A DNA stretch of 64,000 bases from Scatophagus argus (lineage: Eukaryota; Chordata; Actinopteri; Scatophagidae): assembly GCF_020382885.2 (NCBI RefSeq), contig NC_058515.1:3765223-3829222 (forward strand), in the 5' to 3' direction. The notes under the pieces are model-generated. The model made no database searches. It worked only from the letters and a program-made list of their open reading frames with translations, and was not told the origin of the DNA. Within the stretch, counting starts at the first letter, position 1. Each line of letters starts with the position of its first letter. The translations under genes were made by a program, and so were the position numbers. This document shows, in pieces, positions 53,892 through 63,311 of the stretch.

Positions 53892-55230
53892 GTCTTTGTC
53901 TTGTCTGACTGGATTGGCATTGCTGGAATCACCTGACACAGTGACTAATACAGTCATGTGTATAGCGAGTGCACCTTTTGGAATCTTTCCATCATCAGCA
54001 TTGCGTGAGCTGGTCTTTCACTGCCTCCGTTACACCTTGGTTTTAGCTATTGAGTTTCTTTGCAGTTTTTCTGACTTTAAGTTAATTAATTAAGTTAATT
54101 TTGACTTTAACATTATAAACTATGCAAAGTAAAATAAGAGACTCAAAGAGCTAATGAAGCTGCTTGGATTAGCAGTGAAACGTCTTCAAATCAATCTTCA
54201 CAAGTCCAGACGCCTTGCTTTAACTCTTTGAGTGAATATGACCTGGATGACTGAGAATCTCCACAGATATAAAATAAGAGACGTTTCAAAATCTGTAGTA
54301 ACTCTCAAAATATATGTGAAATGTAAGCAGGATGCAAATGAAAACATGTAGTCATCTTTTTTTCAAACATTATAGGGTTGCGATTGACTTGAATACAACA
54401 AAGTAGAAAGGCTGTAAATTCTGTGAATCAGAGATCTCATGATATTTAACAAGCATTATCCATCCAATGAGGTGACTGTTGCTCAACAAGGTCATTTAAC
54501 TTTGTTCATGTCGAGGTGTGTTTGTCGCTGGCAAACATTTGTTCAAAATTTCAGCCTATGCAACAATAGACATGATCCAAAAAAATATTGTTCCACTCCC
54601 TTTATCATCAAACTTATATCAGTGGTGCATGATTCAGCAAGAATAGGCAAACAAGGCCAGAAGCAGAAATACATACCTTTTATACAAACAGGTCACCTAA
54701 AGTAATTTGACTCAGGTGCTTTAATGACTGCAATCACACACACCTTTGCACCAGTTGACAGTGACATAATTCATGGAGCTGTTTGCTCACTTCCAAACTC
54801 CAGTCCTGGGTTTATAAGCCTCCATGCTTAGAGAAACAACAAACAACATTCTTTACCCCTGACCCAGTGTGCACAAAATCACTGTGTTTACATGCATTGG
54901 ATGGAAAGTGAGATTTTTAGAACACTTTTTTCATTCAGGATATTGTATTAAGTCTTTTAGGTAAATATGTTCTCTAGTTTGCTTATAAAATTTGCATAAA
55001 TGCAATTTCCCTTATTAGAATCTTCTGTACAGATGTGTCCTCTGTTAAAAACAATACATAAAGTACAAGAGGTGTTATTGGGAGGAAGAGATACTCAGGA
55101 GAGGGTTTTATGGCCTCGATCTTGATGTGAGCCTGATAACAGCTTTCCACTGTAGCTTTGACATTCAGTAAGGGTTAAAGGAGGGTGGAGAATAAAGCCC
55201 AGGAAGTGAACGTTTGCCTGGAACCTTAGC
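53892..55230. other. Intergenic between alpk1 and first ependymin-like gene
   Basis: No gene was seen. At 54,150-54,270 there is a motif ('AGCAGTGAAACGTCTTCAAATC' ... 'TGACCTGGATGACTGAGAATC') common in teleost dispersed repeats of uncertain class. The rest is AT-rich and unremarkable. Confidence 0.5.
54147..54270 (+). repeat. Teleost repeat tail (GTGAAACGTCTTCAA family)
   Basis: It contains 'GTGAAACGTCTTCAAATCAA', 'CACAAGTCCAGACGCC' and 'ATGACCTGGATGACTGAGAA'. These are words that recur across fish genomes as a dispersed repeat end. Recognised from memory only. Confidence 0.4.
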
Positions 55231-55237
55231 GTCTGTC

Positions 55238-55245
55238 TTTATAAG
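55238..55245 (+). promoter_or_regulatory. TATA box of first ependymin-like gene
   Basis: TTTATAAG lies about 75 bases upstream of the ATG and is followed by GAAGCGA. The second copy has the same TTTATAAGGAAG core in the same place, which supports function. Confidence 0.7.
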
Positions 55246-55315
55246 GAAGCGACTCTCCTTTCAAACGCTAGAGTATTTGCGGCTGTCTGAGAACAAGAAA
55301 GTGGAATCCTGCAAT

Positions 55316-57389
55316 ATGAGATTCTTAGTGATATTAGCATGCGTATTGGCTGGCTGCCTGGCACAGAAACCTCACCCGTGCAGTAAGTAAAATAAAGTGA
55401 TTTTGATTGTGGTCGTGGGAATGGATTTCTCAGTTCTTGTTTTTTTAAATACATAACAATAGTTGTACTGGCAATGTTTGCCATTGCTGAATTACACAGC
55501 AATCTTTTTTAATGCTGTTTTACTGCGTCAAATGTGTGCTTTTGTTAAGTAATGCATTGTTATAATCTCACACATCTTTTTCTCTAAATGCAGAAAGTCC
55601 TCCTCTTATGACTGGGGGCCTCAGTGTGGTAAGTGTTCATTCTTTCAAAGTCTGTGTTGTATGAGTCCAATAAAGCAGCACCTGAGCGTACAGTACAGAC
55701 CAATCATAATTACAGTGTGTGAAAAAAAAAGGGAGACATAAACTTGTACCATGTTTCTCCAGTCCACACAGAATGAGAAGCTGTGGCTGTATGCCCGATA
55801 CGTGTATGATGCACTTGGACAGCGGATACGGCTCATGGAGATGGGCAGCTACGAAAACAAGACTTTCACCGCTGATGTTCTTCTGCTCTTCAAACAGGTG
55901 ACCAAAGCAATGACATAAACATAGCAAATGTTTTATAGTGCAGTCGCTTAGAAGTGAAAAGTACAGGGACAATAATTTCTCTAAAGTACAAGCACAAAGA
56001 TCCACTTTGAAGAACTCCACCAGGATTATATTCAGTTTATACTGAATATTTTGTACTTACTATTCTGGTTCAGAAAATGTTACCGTCTTCAGAACAGGTT
56101 CCATACTCGACAAAAAAGGGTCAAGTAAAAAACAATTTAAGAAATTCTGCACAATGATAGGTCGCTGTGCAAAGATGCAGTGAGTCTTTTTTAATTTGTC
56201 ATAGAATCTGTCTGCTGCAAAATTAGAGGAGTATAAATGTTATGTGGAGATTCCAAATTATTTCCCTAAGTGCCAGTCCTTTGGTTATCACATCAACAAA
56301 ACCATAATCCGCAATGAGAGATAATAAGCCAGTTTATATTACATTAATCCCAGTTAACACGCTCAAAAAATAACTGCTTAAAACATTAAATTTAAGTATT
56401 TTGAATGCATGTAATATTTTCATCCAGTTTTATCAGTTTCAGTGTGAAGAGTCACATTTAATACAGCATTTCTTTTACATTTCACTTAGAATAAAAATTA
56501 AATGGAAATTTTAGATGTAATTAAAACACTTTGTTATTGTATAGTGGCTTTAAAAAGCATTACAAGCATAAGTGTGCATAAATTTACATGCTAAAAGTAA
56601 CCCTGAATGGACTAAATTGGACTTTACTTTATACACAGCCACTTGTTCTTTAAGTTTATAAGTCAAGTGTAAAAGAAATAACAAAGAATGTCAAATTAAC
56701 CAAAATAAGCGATGGTTCTCATAACATCACATCTTTCATCCACCAGTCTACCCTCTATGAGATTAATGACCGTGCTCGCACATGCAAGAAGATGCCACTG
56801 AAACCAGACTTTCACCCTCTGGAAATCCCACAAACTGCATCTTTACTGGCCCAGCTTGTTTTGGGCAGCTCGTCAGGACCTGGAGAAGGACTGCTGGTGA
56901 ACACTTGGACAGGAGATATGCCTGACAAAGGAGGTTAGGGAGCACATAATGCTTACAACTCTATTCAACAACTCTATATCAGCCCCAGATTCACACATTC
57001 ATTTTTATCTCTGATTAAACAGGAAAGTACATAAGCACGGTCACTGAATTCGGATGCATCCCCGTCAGTACACTGGCCCAGACAAGCCAGTATGGATGGG
57101 TATTGACAAGGTAGGTTTACATAAGCATACGCTAGAAAATCACTCTTTTAGGCAGAAAGCAGTGCAACAATGACAGGTCAGACACTAACTTTTGAAAATC
57201 ATAAATATTCGCATCTGACAATACGATTGACATGTTGCTGTCTTTGTGTTCGATAGCTTCTTCAACAACGTCATTGGGATCTCGGACCCCACTCTCCTCA
57301 CTCCGCCGAGCTTTTGTCCCGACGCAGAGCTGGAAGCTGACAGCGAAGAGGAGCCAGTAGACTTCTTCGGCTTGTTCTTTAAGAACTGA
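55316..57389 (+). CDS. epdl: Ependymin-like secreted glycoprotein, copy 1, six exons, 214 aa
   Basis: Ependymins are secreted calcium- and matrix-binding glycoproteins, first known from fish cerebrospinal fluid; paralogues occur in other tissues. Exons: 55316-55382, 55594-55628, 55763-55897, 56747-56933, 57023-57110, 57257-57389; all junctions are GT-AG and the total is 645 bases. The ATG opens a typical signal peptide (residues 1 to about 16, ending in GCLAQ). Four cysteines remain in the mature part: C22, C92, C153 and C191. One N-glycosylation sequon is at N66 (ENKT). Family signatures are YDALGQRIRL, FHPLEIPQ, LGSSSGPG and TVTEFGCIPVST. Length equals that of classical ependymin (about 215 aa). 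The C-terminus has an acidic EADSEEEP stretch. Exon lengths 67, 35, 135 and 88 are identical in the downstream copy. Whether it is orthologous to classical brain ependymin or to a later paralogue needs a tree. Confidence 0.92.
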
Positions 57390-57730
57390 GGGGCTCCTTT
57401 AACCAGCTTCACAAACCCTTCTTTGAGATTTTAGACAAAACAAGTTGAGCGACTGAATCATAGCCTTGTTATACTAAAAGCATGTGAAACTATCACACAA
57501 CTAGATATACTATGTTATGTTCAGAGCTTGCTTGGCTGTCACTTACATACACAACCACTGAAGGGAAGTGAATAACATTGATTATCTGGATGCAGTGCAA
57601 TGTTGAGTCCTGGCATTCATTGGGATGTTACTTTTTACTTTTACCACCTACTATATTAATGCTGTGGATGATTGTGTGTACGCTTCCACTTTCTATGGAT
57701 GCACTGACAAGTGACCAAATAATTTGGATC

Positions 57731-57736
57731 AATAAA
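57731..57736 (+). terminator. Polyadenylation signal of ependymin-like copy 1
   Basis: AATAAA lies 342 bases after the stop codon and is the first strong signal downstream. Confidence 0.6.
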
Positions 57737-57739
57737 ATC

Positions 57740-58148
57740 TATCAATAGCAAAGGAAATGCTTACATTCCACCTTGTCTCTGTATGTAACATACAATATAC
57801 AGCACTGTAATATTAGAGCAAATCAGAATTATAGGAATCTGAGTTCACAAAATGTACATAAATACACCATATTACTATATACTACAAATAGCCACATGTC
57901 ACTCAGCATAAGTATGTTATTTCAGAAATCTGGTGATCTGTGATGATTTTCTTTTTAGATATGAAAACCTGAAGTAATAAACCTTAAACAAAAATCAAAG
58001 TCTAACAAAAGGCGACCCTTGAGAACAATATCATATCTTATTGATAAGGTGATAAGACCTGGTCATTTAAATGAATGTATGAAAAGGATGGAAAATATCA
58101 GCATTACCTGCATTATTTCCCAGAGCTCCAAAAAAATCTAAATGATTG

Positions 58149-58231
<83 letters not shown>

Positions 58232-58625
58232 TGTATTCTTTGTTCTTCATATATTACAACAATATGCACCATCTGCCCTTTTTTCTGTCCTTTTCCATGA
58301 AAAAGAATGATTTAAAGATAAAGCCTCACAGGGCTGCTGGATGGCCACAATGACTGTTATCACATTATGAACATAATCTGTAGGAAATTGATTATTTGCA
58401 TGGAAATTATTTTGACTGTACAAGAGGAAATTGAGAGTAGCCATGTTATAATTCTTCAAGACAAATTCTCCCTTTGCTGAACGCCAAAGGGTTCATAATT
58501 TGGATATAGAATTAGATTTTTGTCTTTATTTGCTACTATAAAACAAGACAGCAACAAGGACTAGAATAGAAGCCACTGAGGATTCAAAGAAAACCTGGAA
58601 GTGGATGCACAGTGGGAGCCTCCCC
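57740..58625. other. Intergenic between the ependymin-like copies, with (ATT)n tract
   Basis: No coding content. The AT-rich spacer includes a long ATT microsatellite at 58,150-58,232. The open frame through it is a translation of the repeat only. Confidence 0.7.
58150..58232 (+). repeat. (ATT)n microsatellite, about 27 units
   Basis: This is a near-perfect trinucleotide tract over about 80 bases, likely very variable between individuals. Confidence 0.95.
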
Positions 58626-58631
58626 AGCTTG

Positions 58632-58640
58632 TTTATAAGG
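58632..58640 (+). promoter_or_regulatory. TATA box of second ependymin-like gene
   Basis: TTTATAAGG followed by AAGTGAGC lies about 80 bases upstream of the ATG, matching the element and spacing of copy 1. Confidence 0.7.
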
Positions 58641-58714
58641 AAGTGAGCACTCTGCAGCAGCTTCATACTTTGCCTCTCTTTGTGCGGATGAAAGAGTATC
58701 TAGCATCAGAAGCC

Positions 58715-60999
58715 ATGAGAGCTCTTGTCCTGTTTGTGTGCCTGTCAGCATGCTGCCTAGCTCAGAGACCACGGCGATGCAGTAAGTACAACAACACAGA
58801 TGCTGGATTCATTTTTAGTTTGTTTTATCACTCCGATCTCAGCAAGTCACCTCCAATAAATGCTAATCGTGCTGCTCTGGTTTTGCTTTGTCATTTATGA
58901 GGAAATATTATGTTGCCAGTTGTGCTGTAAGTGTTCCATTTACAATAAAGTATAACAAAAAAAAACATTTCATTTTAACAGCATCTCCACCACTGCTGAC
59001 TGGAAAATTCTCTGTGGTAAGTTTTCATCTCTTTATTGAAGCAATTATTATTATTGTTGTTATTCGCCAAACTGAATTGTTCCTCAAAGTAAGTCTAGGG
59101 GAGGGAAGTACATTTACTCAAATACTCAAAGTACGATTTTAAAGTACTTGTTCTTTATTTAGTATTTCCTTTTTCTGCTACTTTATATTTTCCTCTTATT
59201 TATCTGACAACTTTAGTTACTAGTTACTTTACAGACTGCATGCTGCACCAGGGCCAGTTTTATTTGGCTCGAAATTGTACTTTTGATACTCACAAAGTAC
59301 ATTTAATTCATTAAGTTCAAGTGCTATTCATGTGGGTGACGTTCACTTTTACAGAATATTTTAGCACAATGTCTTTACTTTTATTCAAGTAAGACCTTTT
59401 ACAACATTGATTTAGAGTAATGCAATAAGCACATTTTCAATTCCATTTTTTTTTTTTCCAAGTCCACCCAAAGTGAGAAACTGCTGGCTTTTGCCAAGTA
59501 CAGCTATGATGCACTTGGAAAGCGCATCCGCCTCAGGGAGTTTGGATCTTATGACAATAAGACCTTCCATCTTGACGTACTTCTTCTCTACAGACAGGTG
59601 ATGACAACAAAGCAATGATATCTACATTAGGAGATGCCATGTAGAACACAAATGACTGTATAATCCTGTCTCCTCAGGGTGTTGTGTATAAAATTAACTA
59701 CAGGAACCACACATGTTGCAAGAAGCCACTGAGCGTAGACTTCCACCCACTGGAGATCCCACAGAATTCTACTCTGCTGGGACAGGTCGTGTTGGGAAGC
59801 TCTTCTGGTCCAGGACAGGGAGTCCTGGTCAACACCTGGGCAGGAGAGCTGCCGCTAAAAGAGGGAATGGGTATAATAAAATCAAACTAAACTAGAGGAA
59901 ATTGCGCAGAAAAATTGAAGTCATGACTTACTGTAGCACATGACTTTCTGTGATTCTTCCTCCTTTGTGCTCACAAACTTGCTTGTCTGGTTGTGTGGCT
60001 TCACCTAACTTATGATCCACTTCTCTTTCTGCAGCAAAATACGTGAGCACTGTCACTGAGTTTGGATGTATTCCTGTCAGCACTCTGTTTCACTCCGATA
60101 GAACTGGATGGATGGTGACCAGGTCAGTGCATGCACATGACAACCCACAACTGGGAAGAATCAGATTTCTCAACAGGTCAACTTTTTGGGGAACTTGTTT
60201 GTTTACAAAATAAATGAACATAATAAGACTTTACAGATATTCAGCAAAGATGTTTTTGGCTTGTCAAATGCAGGCGAACTCCGTTGGTTCTGACCACATT
60301 TCATTTAGGTGTGTTGGTGCCATGATCAGAGACTTTTTAGTTAAATCTGTTTATCTCCTGCAGCATTAAATCAAAACTGTTTGCTGGTCCAACTAACATG
60401 AAATAATGTCCTCGCACAAAAGCACATGCGTGAAAGCAAAACACGAAAACAAAACTGTTTGTTAAAATCCAAATCATTAAGCAAAGTAAAAATATAAAGA
60501 TCACATAAGAACATTTGCTCATCTTAAAGGAATAGTCCAACATTTTGGGACATAACCTTTAATTACTCGATAAGAGAAGAAAAGATTGATAGCACTCTCT
60601 AATCTGTCTGTTAACAGTCAGCACTGTTATATGATGGTTAGTCTAGCGTAACATAAGCAGCTAGCCTAGCTCTGTCCAAAGGCTAAAGCTAGCACCATAT
60701 CTAAAGCTTACTAATTAACATGTTATTTCTTGTTTAAAGAAATTTCCATAAGAGCCTGAACTGTGGCTCACATTATGACACTTTGACACCCCTTCACAAT
60801 CTAAGCAGGATTACAGCAGTGATTGTTTTTGTATGGGTGGTTTCATCTTGTGCTCTTTCTGTTTTTCACCTTAAGCTTTTTCAACAATGTCATTGGACTG
60901 GTGGACCCTCAAGACCTCATCCCTCCACCTTTCTGTAAGGATGCCCAGCTGGAGGTAGCAGAAGGAGAGGATCCAGTGACCTTCTTCAGCTTGTTTTAA
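58715..60999 (+). CDS. epdl: Ependymin-like secreted glycoprotein, copy 2, six exons, 213 aa
   Basis: Tandem paralogue of the gene at 55,316. Exons: 58715-58781, 58982-59016, 59463-59597, 59678-59870, 60035-60122, 60876-60999; all junctions are GT-AG and the total is 642 bases. The signal peptide covers residues 1 to about 16 (CCLAQ). Mature cysteines are at the same places as in copy 1, plus one extra next to the second (C92-C93). N-glycosylation sequons are at N66 (DNKT), N89 (NHT) and N109 (NST), where copy 1 has only N66. It shares YDALGKRIRL, FHPLEIPQ, LGSSSGPG and TVTEFGCIPVST, about 60% identical by eye. Exon 4 is six bases longer, and the tail is shorter, ending in FFSLF. Intron 2 has taken up an AT-rich dispersed repeat and intron 5 part of a foldback element. 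The upstream ATG at 58,689 starts a frame that quickly runs into other phases, so 58,715 was chosen. Confidence 0.92.
59110..59400 (+). repeat. AT-rich dispersed repeat in intron 2 of ependymin-like copy 2
   Basis: 'AGTACATTTACTCAAATACT', 'TTATCTGACAACTTTAGTTAC', 'TTACTTTACAGACTGCATGC' and 'TTCAAGTAAGACC' match the family of 9,385-10,065. It accounts for most of the extra length of this intron relative to copy 1. Confidence 0.6.
60528..60760 (+). repeat. Half copy of the foldback-family repeat in intron 5
   Basis: It starts 'AAAGGAATAGTCCAACATTTTG' and continues with 'GCTAGCCTAGCTCTGTCCAAAGG' and 'CTAATTAACATGTTATTTCTTG'. Only one arm of the inverted element is present. Confidence 0.6.
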
Positions 61000-61266
61000 A
61001 ACACATCACTGCACACTGTGATGATTACTGTGAGATTCTTTGTACTTCATTTGCACTGCTATTGCTTTTTCAAATGGCTTCATTGCTGTAGTCGCATCTG
61101 TGACCAAACTGTTGATGTAATTATGCAATCAATTAATTAATCAATACATTTTTGTAAGTGAAATTTTCTGTAGATTTATTGTGTCTTTTGTACCAGAAGT
61201 CATTTATTACAAATACAGAGCAAGTAAGTAAGTAAAGTAGTAGTTTTCTGCCGCTCATTGACTCTC

Positions 61267-61272
61267 AATAAA
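61267..61272 (+). terminator. Candidate polyadenylation signal of ependymin-like copy 2
   Basis: AATAAA lies 268 bases after the stop codon. No clear earlier AATAAA was seen, and the use of a variant signal closer to the stop is possible. Confidence 0.45.
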
Positions 61273-61740
61273 AAACAAATGACACAAATAGCATGGGACC
61301 ATAGAAGTTGTTGTCTTCCTTGTCAAATAACTACAGCTACAGATGAAAGTCTGACTTTAGCAAAAAGATACACAGACATGCTTATGTTTATGAGTTCGAT
61401 GGCAGCTCTTCCTCCAGCTCAACTGAATAACCAGGGATGGGTGTTGTTTTTTTGTTTGTTTTGTTTTGCTTGCCTTGTTGTCTTTTTTTTATCATTTTGA
61501 AGGTCCACAATCCTGCCCACCACACCATCCCATCTTTCCTCTGAAAGTGAATACTGTAATAACAACGAGTAGTGATGAAATATTTCACACAGACATGAGA
61601 ATTTTGTTTTCTGGGCATGCTGTGTGAAACAGTATGCTGACCACTAGATGGCACTGGATTACAAGTAATCAAAGACTTCCAAATTTTGGCATGCCACTTT
61701 CAACTCTGAAAAGCGATTTACAGCTAATGGGTGTAGATCA

Positions 61741-62005
61741 GGGGCGGCACAGTGGTGTAGTGGTTAGCACTGTCACAAGAGGGTTACAGGTTTGAATGGC
61801 TGTGTGGAGTTTGAATGTTCTGCCTGTGCCTGTATGGGTCTTCTTTGGTCACCCCGGTTTCCTCCCACAGTCTCAAAAACATGCACATTAAGTTAATTGG
61901 CTACTCTACATCCCTAGGTGTGACTGTTAGCGTGTGTGGTTGTGTGTCTTTGTTTGTCAGCCCTGCAACTGACTGGCAACCAGTCCCGAGTCCCGAGACA
62001 CCTCG
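61741..62005 (+). repeat. tRNA-headed SINE-like repeat, plus orientation, diverged
   Basis: It opens GGCGGCACAGTGGTGTAGTG with a box-A-like 'AGTGGTTAGCACTG', then a weakened box B ('GGGTTACAGGTTTGAATGG'). This is followed by 'AAACATGCACATTAAGTTAA' and 'GACTGGCAACCAGTC'. The tail is lost. It is the same family as 62,147-62,510 in the opposite direction. Confidence 0.7.
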
Positions 62006-62146
62006 CGTGTCAGTGGAGCAGATGATATCACACACACTTCACACACACAGACTGCAGTATATGTGCCACACATGTATGTGTAACTGGCTACATGTGTAAT
62101 TGTATTACACAGATAATTTGCCTTGGAGTTAAAATACACTATATAG

Positions 62147-62510
62147 ATCCATCCATTTTCTATACCGCTTATCCGTCAGGGTCGCGGGGGAGCTGGAGCC
62201 TATCCCAGCTGACTACGGGCGAGAGGCAGGGTTCACCCTGGACTGGTCGCCAGTCAATCGCAGGGCCAACACACAAAGACAAACAACCACACACTCTCAC
62301 ACTCACACCTAGGGGCAATTTAGAGTAGCCAATTAACCTAATGTGCATGTTTTTGGTATTGTGGGAGGAAGCCGGAGAACCCGGAGAAAACCCACGCAGA
62401 CACAGGGAGAACATGCAAACTCCACATAGAAGGGCCCAGACCGGGATTCGAACCTGGAACCCTCTTGCTATGAGGCGACAGTGCCAACCACTGCACCACC
62501 GTGCCGCCCC
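62147..62510 (-). repeat. tRNA-headed SINE-like repeat, minus orientation, near full length
   Basis: Read on the minus strand it begins GGCGGCACGGTGGTGCAGTG, with a box-A-like TGCAGTGGTTGGCA and a good box B GGTTCGAATCC. The tail is 'CCCTGACGGATAAGCGGTAT' followed by AGAAAATGGATGGAT. Head and length (about 364 bases) fit a tRNA-derived SINE-type repeat common in fish. The exact family name is not recalled. Confidence 0.75.
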
Positions 62511-62566
62511 TACTATAGAGATAAAAAAGACAACAATGATTGAACAGAAAGTAAAACACATCTGTT

Positions 62567-62572
62567 TTTAAT
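62567..62572 (-). terminator. Candidate polyadenylation signal of cskmt (ATTAAA, minus strand)
   Basis: This variant signal ATTAAA lies about 57 bases after the cskmt stop codon, close enough to give a very short 3' UTR. Confidence 0.4.
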
Positions 62573-62628
62573 ATGATTATCATCAAAAATTTACAGATTT
62601 GATACTATAACCATCCACAGATAGAAAG

Positions 62629-63294
62629 TTATTTCTCTACAACAGGGCGGGGAGTCACTTGATAGCAGTAGTAACAGACTCCCCTTAGCTCCCCAACTTC
62701 ATGCACCCCAACATCGGCTGCCATCACTCCCTGTTCCTGTGCCTCAGTCTCCAGCCACAACAGCCTGGCATCAGGGTCTTCATCAGAGAACTGGAGCAGA
62801 GATCCTGAGCTCCGCAACACCCTCAAACACTGCTTCAACATCAGACCTGCCTTCTGTTTCCCTTCCTTAGACCTCAACAAGGCGTCAGTGGTGCCCTTGT
62901 CAATTATAAGGTCTACACTGCTAGGATTATAGTGCTTGTGGAGCTGCGTGCAGTCCAGTTCTACAAACTCAAGCCGAGAAGAAAGACTGTGAGGCTGAAT
63001 GGCTGTGGCTTGGATGTGTTCCTGCATTAATCGCACAGCAATCGGGGAAATATCCGCACAAGTGACCCGGACTGGGAGAGTGGAGTGTCTGTAAATACAG
63101 GGTCCTAAAGCAGAAGTGCCACAGCCTATATCAAGGACTTGCAAAAGAGTGTCTGGTTGGGACTTGGTCTGCAAATGGCTCATAATAAAGTCTCGGACCA
63201 CATCAAAGCTGAAGAACCACTCAAAGTTTTTGAAGGTGGTTGTCTTGCTGCTGCTCTCGGTGTAGAAGCGGTCCCAGGTTGCTTTCTTGTCCAT
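62629..63294 (-). CDS. cskmt: Citrate synthase lysine N-methyltransferase (METTL12), 221 aa as read
   Basis: Seven-beta-strand SAM-dependent methyltransferase. The mammalian enzyme (CSKMT/METTL12) methylates a lysine of citrate synthase in the mitochondrial matrix. Motifs: FEWFFSFDVV near residue 24; SAM-binding motif I VLDIGCGTSALG near 53; the acidic end of strand 2, VTCADISPIAV; motif near 131, DLIIDKGTTDALL; late motif LLQFSDEDPDARLLWLE, which matches CSKMT more closely than other METTL13-like enzymes. Length is close to the human enzyme (about 240 aa). The stop is TAG just left of 62,632. The ATG at 63294 lies in an exon that remains open upstream to an acceptor-like CTGCTCAG at 63,312, so the true first exon with the mitochondrial leader may lie further right or outside the window. 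No targeting peptide is visible from this ATG. Confidence 0.85.
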   Translation of the reverse strand: MDKKATWDRFYTESSSKTTTFKNFEWFFSFDVVRDFIMSHLQTKSQPDTLLQVLDIGCGTSALGPCIYRHSTLPVRVTCADISPIAVRLMQEHIQATAIQPHSLSSRLEFVELDCTQLHKHYNPSSVDLIIDKGTTDALLRSKEGKQKAGLMLKQCLRVLRSSGSLLQFSDEDPDARLLWLETEAQEQGVMAADVGVHEVGELRGVCYYCYQVTPRPVVEK

Positions 63295-63311
63295 GTTTTC
63301 AATCAGTTCAC

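Noticed and set aside
58075-58353. Poly-isoleucine open frame
   Set aside because: It is a translation of the ATT microsatellite.
62440-62510. A tRNA gene (A and B boxes present)
   Set aside because: It is only the head of a SINE-like repeat. The rest does not fold as a tRNA, and a diverged second copy of the same repeat lies nearby.
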